Assembly (NCBI GenBank): GCA_964370735.1
Contig: CAYJLC010000051.1
Span: forward strand, 1 to 13,957
DNA length: 13,957 nt
Source: CAYJLC01 sp964370735
GTDB lineage: Bacteria > Bacillota > Clostridia > Oscillospirales > Butyricicoccaceae
Direction: 5' to 3'
This document shows, in pieces, positions 7,423 to 13,321 of the stretch; the stretch's first letter is position 1; every line of letters begins with the position of its first letter. The notes beneath the pieces are model-generated. The model saw only the letters and a program-made list of their open reading frames with translations, was not told where the DNA came from and searched no databases. A program made the position numbers and the translations under genes.

Positions 7423-8097
7423 TTATTCTGTTTCTTCTGTTGCGTAATCGATTTTATACCCTTTCGAGCGTTCTGACACGATTTCTAGTGAACATCCTAC
7501 ACTTCTCAACTTATTTCTAAGCCTAGATACAATAGTCCAAAGAGCTCCTTTTTCGTCTTCTGCTTTGTCACTCCACAAAACATCAAACAACTGCTCACCT
7601 GCAACTATTTCACCAAAATTATTAATAAGTACCCAAAGAATTGCAAATTCTTTTTTAGTAACAGAAAAATTCTTGCCATTTAGTGATGCATTGCTCGAAA
7701 TACTATCTAAAGTTAAATCACCTTTTGTAATAGAAGTTACAACGGGTTTTTTAATTCTAGCTGCAATTCGCGCAAGTAGCACTTCAAGCTCATAGGGTTT
7801 TGTCATATAGTCATCACCCTCAGTAAGACCTTTCACCACTGTTTGCGAGTCTTCTAGTGCTGAAAGAAATAAAATTGGGACCTCGTAATTTTTCTTGATA
7901 TCTTTACAGAGTTCTAAACCATTTTTATCTGGTAAATTTATATCTAGCACGATTAAATTTACGGTAAAATCAGTCAAAATTTCCATACATTCCTTTGCAC
8001 TATTCGCACAAAAAACATGATATCCACTAAATTCTAATAATTGCTTATTGATATTGACGATATGTTCATCGTCTTCAACTAATAAAATATTTTGCAT
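7423..8097 (-). CDS. OmpR/PhoB-family response regulator
   Basis: A 224-residue DNA-binding regulator. The receiver domain (about 1-117) has the acidic pocket E8, D9, D10, the phosphoacceptor D52 in VLDINLPD, S79 and the conserved K100 in TKP. The C-terminal winged-helix domain (about 125-218) shows the OmpR pattern LTKKE-like VTKKEFAILWVLINN, then the recognition-helix region TIVSRLRNKL and the final wing GYKIDY. The start ATG gives the classic NILLVEDDE N-terminus, and an in-frame TAA upstream blocks any longer form. The nearest good Shine-Dalgarno sequence (8127-8132) is 29 nt away with a hairpin between. The partner is the histidine kinase directly upstream on the same strand. A strong promoter of its own lies between the two genes. 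Its targets are unknown. Confidence 0.95.
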   Translation of the reverse strand: MQNILLVEDDEHIVNINKQLLEFSGYHVFCANSAKECMEILTDFTVNLIVLDINLPDKNGLELCKDIKKNYEVPILFLSALEDSQTVVKGLTEGDDYMTKPYELEVLLARIAARIKKPVVTSITKGDLTLDSISSNASLNGKNFSVTKKEFAILWVLINNFGEIVAGEQLFDVLWSDKAEDEKGALWTIVSRLRNKLRSVGCSLEIVSERSKGYKIDYATEETE

Positions 8098-8103
8098 AAA
8101 ATC

Positions 8104-8132
8104 TCGTGATTAAATCACGATACATTCCCTCC
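8104..8132 (-). promoter_or_regulatory. Hairpin-spaced ribosome binding site of the response regulator
   Basis: On the minus strand GGAGGG (8132-8127) is followed by a 7-bp perfect stem, TCGTGAT and ATCACGA with a 3-nt loop (8120-8104), before the ATG at 8097. The linear spacing is 29 nt, far too long for normal initiation; folding the hairpin reduces it to 12 nt. No other Shine-Dalgarno-like sequence lies close to the ATG. Confidence 0.6.
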
Positions 8133-8153
8133 TTCCATATTCTTCTTAAATAT

Positions 8154-8182
8154 ATTATAACAAATTTCGTTACATTTTTCAA
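8154..8182 (-). promoter_or_regulatory. Promoter of the response regulator, inside the two-component operon
   Basis: TTGAAA (8182-8177), a 17-bp spacer ending in TGT, and TATAAT (8159-8154) on the minus strand. It lies in the 112-nt gap between the kinase stop and the regulator start, so the regulator can be transcribed without the kinase. Confidence 0.85.
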
Positions 8183-8205
8183 GAGAAATTTGTAAAAAAA
8201 TGTAA
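8160..8205. repeat. Two interlocked inverted repeats across the response-regulator promoter
   Basis: ACAAATTTC (8160-8168) pairs with GAAATTTGT (8185-8193), and TTACATTTTT (8170-8179) pairs with AAAAATGTAA (8196-8205). Both have 16-nt gaps and the order is a-b-a'-b', so the two hairpins exclude each other unless they form a pseudoknot. They surround the -35 box and could be protein binding sites or an RNA switch for read-through transcripts from the kinase gene. Confidence 0.55.
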
Positions 8206-8209
8206 TTAA

Positions 8210-10162
8210 TTATTCCTCACATACTTCAACACTAAAGCAAAACCTTGTCCCCTTTTCGCTTGTCGAAACAAGGTTTAACTCGCCACCATGACTTTCGATA
8301 ATTTCCCTACAAATAGTCAAACCTAAGCCACTAGAATTGTCACCACTAAAACCTTTTTCGAATATTTTTTCAATATCTTCATTTTTAATTCCACTGCCAG
8401 TATCGGCTACATTTAGGCAAATTCTACTGTTTTCTCGGTTATTTTCACACGCCGAAAGAGTAATCGTACCATTAAATGTATGCCTGTTTGCATTCATAAT
8501 TAAGTTTATAAATACTTGCAAAATCATATCAAAATTCACTTTTATATAATATTCATGCTTGAAATCGACTACAATTTTGTTCATATTTTTGTTTGCCAAA
8601 TTATCACAAATCGTCTTTGCCCTTTGCATTATTTCAGAAGAAAGCACCTTATCCACTTCAAGAACTTTTTGCGTATCCACTTTCGCCTCTAAAAAACCAG
8701 AAACTAAATTAGAAAGTCGCATAGCCTCGTTAGAAATAGCTTTTAAATTACTTTCGGCACTTTTTATGTCCCCTGTTTGCTTTAACTTTAATTCGGTTAG
8801 TTGCGCATAACCATTAATAATCGTGAGTGGTGTTTTTATTTCATGCGCCATATTTCTAAAGAAATCATTCTTCAAAACACTCATTTTCATAAGCACTAGT
8901 TCACGACTTTTCACTTCTGCAAGTTCTTTTTCATGTTCCATATTTTTGATTAAAAATACGACCATAAAAATCACAATAAAAATCAAAGACGCCACAGGCA
9001 TAAGCCCTCTTCTTGTAACTTCCGGTATTCTATCTGCCAATACATACTCTGCCATGTTTGCACATAAAAGTATTAAAATTCCGAAAATTGTCAAAATTTC
9101 TTTCTTGTTCATGCTCTTTTTCTCTAAATAATACCGAATTATGCAATAAGTTAGCCAAGTTAAGTATGGTCGTGCCAGTTTTTGAATAAAATTCGAAATT
9201 TCTTCTGCTTGTGCAGTTCCTGAAAATATTAAGTAAATAATCCCTAAAATCGTCGAACCTACAAAAAGTGCCGTTACTTTTTTGTCTACTTGATTTGCAT
9301 AAATACTTTCAACTAAAAGTGCAATTGCCATCGGCGAAAACGCCACCATCACTGTGAAAAGTTTAAAGTGGACTTCCCAATTATAGTCTTCGGACAGTAG
9401 CTGTGCTAAGTAAAAATGCTGGTCACGAATTCCAAAAATCAAACAACAAAAAGCAAGCATTAATATGTCTCTTTTTTTACTAATCAGTCCATAAAGCACA
9501 AAATACGACATTAAAATTATAAGACCGCCACCGATAATAGTAGAAGATAAACGTTCATTTATCATAAATCTATCGATATTTTGTGGCGTAGAGATATAAA
9601 TACTTGGCAAAATCCCACCATTATGGTGAACAAAATTCGAATATTGAATTATCAGTTCAACTTCGCCAGTCTCACCTGTATAAATCGGAAAATCCATATA
9701 ATCAATTCGAGGAATAGAAACTTTGCTATCCTTAGTTACATACCCAACACTCAGCACCTCTTTGTCTTCCACAAAAACTCTAGTGCCATAATCTACTGAA
9801 AATCCACAAATTTGATAATAAGTTTCCTTATCTCCCTTTAAAGTAACCCTATAAGTTCCATATTCTATATCATCTGCATTTTCTAAATCGCATCGGAAAA
9901 CTGGCTCACTAGTCATCCCCTCTTCAAAATGCACAGGGTAGTATAGTTCGTTTGGATAAAATTCCAAATCCTCCGAAATAATGCCAATCTCCCTATTTAG
10001 ATTAATATCATTTAGTTCCAAAACTCCATCCAAAGGTCTTTCATACGAAACTGGATTAATCTGCTCTAGAAAAATATAAAGCCATGCCAAACCTAGTACA
10101 AGTGTAAACAAAATTAATACTACTATCTTTATAAAATCGAATAAAATTAACTTTTTTTTCAT
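8210..10162 (-). CDS. 7TMR-DISM-type membrane sensor histidine kinase
   Basis: A 650-residue membrane kinase. Residues 11-32 are a signal anchor, and about 40-195 form an outside region rich in beta-strand-like sequence, as in 7TMR-DISM extracellular domains. Seven hydrophobic segments follow at about 206-227, 232-246, 268-285, 297-314, 331-346, 355-375 and 386-405. The cytoplasmic part has a charged linker, the HisKA box NMAHEIKTPL with the phosphorylated His440, then the ATPase domain with the N box (N553, N557), the G1 box DTGSGI (587-592), FEKGF (601-605) and GLGL (612-615). All catalytic motifs are intact. AAAGGGG lies 7 nt before the ATG. The partner is the regulator downstream. 7TMR-DISM domains are thought to sense small ligands such as carbohydrates; the ligand here is unknown. 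The 7TM assignment rests on hydrophobicity read by eye. Confidence 0.92.
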   Translation of the reverse strand: MKKKLILFDFIKIVVLILFTLVLGLAWLYIFLEQINPVSYERPLDGVLELNDINLNREIGIISEDLEFYPNELYYPVHFEEGMTSEPVFRCDLENADDIEYGTYRVTLKGDKETYYQICGFSVDYGTRVFVEDKEVLSVGYVTKDSKVSIPRIDYMDFPIYTGETGEVELIIQYSNFVHHNGGILPSIYISTPQNIDRFMINERLSSTIIGGGLIILMSYFVLYGLISKKRDILMLAFCCLIFGIRDQHFYLAQLLSEDYNWEVHFKLFTVMVAFSPMAIALLVESIYANQVDKKVTALFVGSTILGIIYLIFSGTAQAEEISNFIQKLARPYLTWLTYCIIRYYLEKKSMNKKEILTIFGILILLCANMAEYVLADRIPEVTRRGLMPVASLIFIVIFMVVFLIKNMEHEKELAEVKSRELVLMKMSVLKNDFFRNMAHEIKTPLTIINGYAQLTELKLKQTGDIKSAESNLKAISNEAMRLSNLVSGFLEAKVDTQKVLEVDKVLSSEIMQRAKTICDNLANKNMNKIVVDFKHEYYIKVNFDMILQVFINLIMNANRHTFNGTITLSACENNRENSRICLNVADTGSGIKNEDIEKIFEKGFSGDNSSGLGLTICREIIESHGGELNLVSTSEKGTRFCFSVEVCEE

Positions 10163-10196
10163 AAAATTGCCCCTTTAAACATTTTCCCCTAACTTA

Positions 10197-10225
10197 ATAA
10201 TACATCAAATAGGTTCTAATGTCAA
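10197..10225 (-). promoter_or_regulatory. Sigma-A type promoter of the histidine kinase gene
   Basis: On the minus strand TTGACA (10225-10220), a perfect -35 box, is 17 bp from TATTAT (10202-10197). The kinase ATG lies about 35 bp downstream. The promoter lies between the possible small ORF and the kinase. Confidence 0.82.
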
Positions 10226-10260
10226 TGAAAACGGATATTCTACACTTTATTTTCTGGAGT

Positions 10261-10401
10261 TTATTTGCACCATTCTTTGCGATTAACTGTTGCTTTTTTG
10301 CCTTTTTCTACCGATTCCTCTATCTTCATTGCCAAATAAGTATCCCAAAGTGCATCTTTTAGCGAATAAATTTCTTCGCTAATTTCAGCAAATTTTGGCG
10401 T
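10261..10401 (-). CDS. Possible 46-codon small protein with an ACG start, or a gene remnant
   Basis: An open frame of 46 codons lies after the membrane-protein gene and ends at the TAA at 10261. Nothing with ATG, GTG or TTG fits the whole frame, but AAGGAG (10416-10411) lies 9 nt before an ACG codon at 10401-10399. Read from there the product would begin MPKFAEISEEIYSLKDALW and end KKATVNRKEWCK, a charged, helix-like peptide without membrane segments. An internal ATG at 10329 would leave only 22 residues and has no clear ribosome binding site. The gene would start 20 nt after the stop of the membrane protein, in the same transcript. It may be a real gene using ACG, a gene whose ATG has mutated, or chance. 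I do not recognise the sequence. Confidence 0.35.
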   Translation of the reverse strand, partial: TPKFAEISEEIYSLKDALWDTYLAMKIEESVEKGKKATVNRKEWCK

Positions 10402-10421
10402 GAAATTTTTCTCCTTAAAAT

Positions 10422-10793
10422 TTATTTAAACAATGCTACGAGTATAATTATAAGTGCGAAAATCATATTAAAATTTGCCGCTTTTGATATTTTTTTGTAC
10501 TTATAAAAACAGCTTAAAATTTCTGGGTTTTTTCGATATTTCCCCCATAGTCTTCCAGTGGTTTTAATCTGACTATCAACTTCTTTCACATTTTCAAATT
10601 TCCGACGCTTAAGTTCTTCCATTGCAAGCTTTCGGTAAATTGTATTCGAAAACCAAATAAATGCTATGTTTAAAAGCCAAAAAACTATAATAATTTGTGT
10701 GCTTAAATCAAAGCTAATCACACATATCAGAAATATCACTGACGATAAAAACCAAAAAATATTAAGTTTCATATTTTCGAAAAATTTAGCCAC
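10422..10793 (-). CDS. Unrecognised small membrane protein with three predicted helices
   Basis: A 123-residue protein that I do not recognise. Two hydrophobic segments near the N-terminus (about 11-28 and 33-51) and one at the very C-terminus (about 105-122) flank a strongly basic soluble stretch (about 53-104; for example RKLAMEELKRRKFE and RLWGKYRKNP). This layout would place the charged middle on one side of the membrane, probably the cytoplasm. The start is GTG at 10793-10791, supported by GGAGGA (10805-10800) 6 nt upstream. A plausible promoter lies at 10827-10855. It is the first gene of a short unit, followed by the possible ACG-start ORF, and lies between the dnaJ terminator and the sensor-kinase promoter. 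Nothing ties it clearly to either. Confidence 0.75.
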   Translation of the reverse strand: MAKFFENMKLNIFWFLSSVIFLICVISFDLSTQIIIVFWLLNIAFIWFSNTIYRKLAMEELKRRKFENVKEVDSQIKTTGRLWGKYRKNPEILSCFYKYKKISKAANFNMIFALIIILVALFK

Positions 10794-10826
10794 AAATGTT
10801 CCTCCATTAAATCTTCTATTAATATT

Positions 10827-10855
10827 AATTTACCATAATTTAGACAAGTTGTAAA
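10827..10855 (-). promoter_or_regulatory. Likely promoter of the small membrane protein gene
   Basis: On the minus strand TTTACA (10855-10850), a 17-bp spacer ending in TGG, and TAAATT (10832-10827). The -10 box is weak but has the extended TGn element. It begins just after the dnaJ terminator. Confidence 0.5.
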
Positions 10856-10868
10856 CAATTATTTGCAA

Positions 10869-10892
10869 TAAAAAAACGTGCCTTAGGCACGT
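10869..10892 (-). terminator. Intrinsic terminator of the dnaJ transcript
   Basis: On the minus strand a 7-bp GC-containing stem, ACGTGCC with GGCACGT (10892-10876) around a TAA loop, is followed directly by seven T residues. It starts 4 nt after the dnaJ stop codon. Confidence 0.92.
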
Positions 10893-10896
10893 CTTT

Positions 10897-12039
10897 TTAT
10901 TTAAACATATCTTTAATTATATCAAAAAAGCCTTTTTTCTCTTCATAATTTTTATCATCTAGTGATTCTTCAAACTTACGAAGTAATTCTTTTTGTTCAT
11001 GCGATAATTTTTTCGGTACTTCGATGTTAACACGAACAAAATGGTCACCATGACCTTTGCCATTTACATGAGAAATACCTTTTCCACGAAGACGGAAAAC
11101 TGTTCCTGTTTTTGTACCTTCTGGAACATTATATTTCACTTTTCCATGAATAGTAGGCACAATGATTTCGTCGCCTAAAACTGCTTGAACATAGGAAATT
11201 GGCATATCACAAATAACATCAGCGCCTTCTCTTTTAAACAGATTATGAGCTTTTATGCTAACAGTAACAATAATATCACCATTCGGTCCACCATTTGCAC
11301 CAACAGAACCTTGACCTCTAAGTTGAATACTTTGACCATCATCAATTCCCGCTGGGATTTTAACTTCAAGTGAAGTCTTTTTATTCACTTTTCCGTTTCC
11401 GTTACACGAATTACAAGGGTCTTTTATCGTTTTACCCTTACCATTACAATGCGGACAAGTGCCTGTTGTTTGGAATGTACCAAAAGGAGTTCTTTGTGCT
11501 TGACGAACTTGACCTGCACCATGACAAGTGCTACAAGTTTCTGCCGAAGTTCCTGCTTTCGCACCAGAACCAGAACAAGTGGTACACGTTTCTACTCTGT
11601 TTATATTTATAGTTTTTGTTACACCAAAAGCTGCTTCTTCAAATGTAAGTACCATAGATACTCTCTGAGTTTCACCTTTTCTCGGTGCATTTCTTGAGCG
11701 ATTTCCACCACCAAAACCACCACCGAAGAAACTTCCGAAAATATCGCCTAAATCGATGTCGTCAAATCCACCGCCAAAGCCACCACCGTAGCCTCCGCCA
11801 CCAGCACCATAGCTAGGGTCTACACCTGCGTGGCCGAATTGGTCGTATCTGCCTTTTTTCTCAGAATCAGACAGTATTTCATAAGCTTGGTTTACTTCTT
11901 TAAACTTTGCCTCTGCCTCTGGGTTATCTCTATTTTGGTCTGGATGATATTTCATCGCAAGCTTTCTATATGCTTTTTTGATTTCTGCGTCAGAAGCACT
12001 TTTCTCTACTCCAAGTACCTCGTAAAAATCTCTTGCCAT
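10897..12039 (-). CDS. dnaJ: Chaperone protein DnaJ (type I Hsp40)
   Basis: The co-chaperone that delivers unfolded clients to DnaK and stimulates its ATPase. The protein has 380 residues, normal for type I. The J domain (1-70) contains the HPD triad (32-34). A Gly/Phe-rich linker follows (about 75-115, with many GGG and GGF runs). The zinc-binding domain has all four CxxCxGxG repeats (CTTCSGSG, CSTCHGAG, CPHCNGKG, CNSCNGNG). The C-terminal substrate-binding domains end in a DIIKDMF tail. The ribosome binding site is poor (GAGAG before a run of A). The start lies 14 nt after the stop of the flavoprotein gene, so the two are probably co-transcribed. This is unusual, since dnaJ normally follows dnaK directly. 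A strong terminator follows the gene. Confidence 0.97.
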   Translation of the reverse strand: MARDFYEVLGVEKSASDAEIKKAYRKLAMKYHPDQNRDNPEAEAKFKEVNQAYEILSDSEKKGRYDQFGHAGVDPSYGAGGGGYGGGFGGGFDDIDLGDIFGSFFGGGFGGGNRSRNAPRKGETQRVSMVLTFEEAAFGVTKTININRVETCTTCSGSGAKAGTSAETCSTCHGAGQVRQAQRTPFGTFQTTGTCPHCNGKGKTIKDPCNSCNGNGKVNKKTSLEVKIPAGIDDGQSIQLRGQGSVGANGGPNGDIIVTVSIKAHNLFKREGADVICDMPISYVQAVLGDEIIVPTIHGKVKYNVPEGTKTGTVFRLRGKGISHVNGKGHGDHFVRVNIEVPKKLSHEQKELLRKFEESLDDKNYEEKKGFFDIIKDMFK

Positions 12040-12053
12040 TTTTTTCTCTCTTT

Positions 12054-12686
12054 CTATTCTCTAACGAAATTTGTCCATACTTTTTTGTCAATCACTGGCT
12101 TTTTTACATCTGTTTTGTCAATAACTTTTAATAACCAAGCCATATTTTTTCCTAAAACTTGCATAATCTGCACACCTTCAGCATCTTTTAGCACTTCGCT
12201 AGGTGTATGACCATGAATTACATTCCAGTAATTTGAAGTCGGCATAATCATTTCAGAATAATTTATATATTGATTTAGTTCATTAAATGCTGGAAGTCCA
12301 CCAGACCTTCTTACAGCCACGATGCTTGCACCTACTTTATGGCGTAGCATTGAATTATTTACCCCACATACCATAAAGAATCTGTCTAAAAATGATTTAA
12401 TATTTCCAGAAACAGCAGCATAGTATACAGGCGAGCCTAACAGCAAACCGTCGGCGTTTTTCACTTTTTGTATAACATCGTTTAATTCGTCTTTAATCGC
12501 GACACATGTTTCATTTTTCGCTTTCGCACATGCACCACACCCAAGACATGCCTTAACATTCATAGCCCCAACATCGATAATTTCAGTTTCAATACCTTCT
12601 TTTTCTATTTCGTCTAACACAAGCTTTAAAGCGTGATATGTGTTCCCTTTTTTCTTAGGACTTCCGTTAAATGCTATTACTTTCAT
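12054..12686 (-). CDS. Iron-sulfur flavoprotein / NADPH-dependent FMN reductase family
   Basis: A 210-residue flavodoxin-like redox protein. The N-terminus MKVIAFNGSPKKKGNT is the FMN phosphate-binding loop of the NADPH-dependent FMN reductase superfamily, and GSPVYYAAVSG is its second flavin-contacting loop. Between them CLGCGACAKAKNETC gives a CX2CX2CX7C pattern, the compact cysteine motif of Methanosarcina iron-sulfur flavoprotein (Isf), which binds a 4Fe-4S cluster. It may therefore move electrons between a ferredoxin-like partner, FMN and oxidants such as O2 or H2O2; that is family-based inference. The ATG at 12686 is preferred over one 12 nt earlier because GGGAG lies 5 nt before it and it overlaps the nitroreductase stop as TAATG, a classic coupling signal. 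dnaJ follows after 14 nt. Confidence 0.88.
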   Translation of the reverse strand: MKVIAFNGSPKKKGNTYHALKLVLDEIEKEGIETEIIDVGAMNVKACLGCGACAKAKNETCVAIKDELNDVIQKVKNADGLLLGSPVYYAAVSGNIKSFLDRFFMVCGVNNSMLRHKVGASIVAVRRSGGLPAFNELNQYINYSEMIMPTSNYWNVIHGHTPSEVLKDAEGVQIMQVLGKNMAWLLKVIDKTDVKKPVIDKKVWTNFVRE

Positions 12687-13201
12687 TATTTCTCCCATTT
12701 CTCAAAATGAACTCTTGATTCATCAAATCTATCCACAAATCTATTTGCATTTTCGCTTAATGGGTATCCACCAGCTAATATTGCAAACGGTTTTATTTTT
12801 TTATCCAGATTAAATAATTCTCTTATATAATCCATTCTATCTTCTTTTGGTGCAATCCCTAACCACACAGTACCTAAGCCTAAATCAGTGGCTTCTAGCA
12901 TAATATTTTGAATACAAGCACCAAAATCTTGCTCCCAAAACATTGGTAAATTCGGCATTCTATCATCGTTTCCAACAGGAATAATTGCAAAATTAGCTTG
13001 TTTTAGCATCGAAGAATAACTATGAACATCTGCTAATTTATCTAGCATAGACCTATCCTTCACCACGATAAATTCCCAACCTTGTTGATTTCCTGCCGAT
13101 GGTGCTTGCATACCTGCTTTTAAAATTTGCATTATATCCTCGTAAGATACGTCTTTATCCGAAAATTGTCTAACACTTCTTCTATTAAAAATTGCGTTCA
13201 T
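12686..13201 (-). CDS. Nitroreductase-family FMN oxidoreductase
   Basis: A 171-residue nitroreductase-fold protein. These enzymes use FMN and NAD(P)H to reduce nitro compounds, quinones or flavins; the true substrate here is unknown. Visible signatures are the N-terminal FMN-contacting RRSVRQFSDKDV, then APSAGNQQGWEFIVV, the FGACIQNIMLEATDLGLGTVWLG helix and turn, and the C-terminal GYP segment. The length is on the short side but typical of small anaerobe members. AGGAG (13212-13208) lies 6 nt before the ATG. The stop overlaps the flavoprotein start (TAATG), so the two redox genes form a coupled pair. They lie between dnaK and dnaJ on the same strand, which suggests a link to oxidative or electrophile stress; this is inference. 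Confidence 0.92.
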   Translation of the reverse strand: MNAIFNRRSVRQFSDKDVSYEDIMQILKAGMQAPSAGNQQGWEFIVVKDRSMLDKLADVHSYSSMLKQANFAIIPVGNDDRMPNLPMFWEQDFGACIQNIMLEATDLGLGTVWLGIAPKEDRMDYIRELFNLDKKIKPFAILAGGYPLSENANRFVDRFDESRVHFEKWEK

Positions 13202-13233
13202 AATATTCTCCTATCGTTTTTATAATCCTCCAT
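13198..13233 (-). CDS. Possible 11-residue leader peptide before the nitroreductase
   Basis: A short frame reads MEDYKNDRRIL and ends in a TGA that overlaps the nitroreductase ATG as ATGA. A very strong Shine-Dalgarno sequence, AAAGGAGGTGG (13258-13248), lies upstream, separated from the ATG by a CAACC-AAAA-GGTTG hairpin. The same Shine-Dalgarno sequence can also pair with CCTCCTTT just upstream. Because all of this sits in a repeat element, the frame may be accidental. Confidence 0.3.
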   Translation of the reverse strand: MEDYKNDRRIL

Positions 13234-13297
13234 CAACCTTTTGGTTGCCACCTCCTTTAAAAAGGAGGCTTTTTCTTGGCTTCTTTATTAGAGGATT
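13224..13297. repeat. Nested-hairpin intergenic repeat with 7-bp terminal inverted repeats
   Basis: The 74-bp unit is bounded by AATCCTC (13224-13230) and GAGGATT (13291-13297). Inside are two hairpins: CAACC/GGTTG with a TTTT loop (13234-13247), and CCTCCTTT/AAAGGAGG (13251-13268) followed by CTTTTTC on the plus strand. From memory, this arrangement (a small hairpin, CCACCT, a second hairpin, GGAGGCTTT) resembles dispersed intergenic repeats of gut Firmicutes; I cannot search for copies. No transposase is present. Confidence 0.55.
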
Positions 13298-13312
13298 GTG
13301 TTTTCTCGTAAT

Positions 13313-13321
13313 TTTATAACA
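13313..13321 (-). promoter_or_regulatory. Possible extended -10 promoter element before the nitroreductase
   Basis: On the minus strand TGT precedes TATAAA (13318-13313). No -35 box lies at a 17-bp distance, where the sequence is GC-rich. If active, it would allow the nitroreductase-flavoprotein-dnaJ segment to be transcribed apart from dnaK. Confidence 0.3.

Noticed and set aside
11370..12210. Plus-strand open frames opposite dnaJ and the flavoprotein
   Set aside because: Cysteine- and serine-rich shadows of the dnaJ zinc-finger and glycine-rich regions; no start signals.
13243..13258. Resemblance to the 3' end of 16S rRNA (CCACCTCCTTT on the plus strand)
   Set aside because: Only about 11 nt match, with no upstream rRNA helix sequence; the match reflects the Shine-Dalgarno complement inside the hairpin repeat.
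13251..13275. Plus-strand hairpin with T tract as a gene terminator
   Set aside because: No plus-strand gene precedes it, and both flanking genes lie on the minus strand; treated as part of the repeat.
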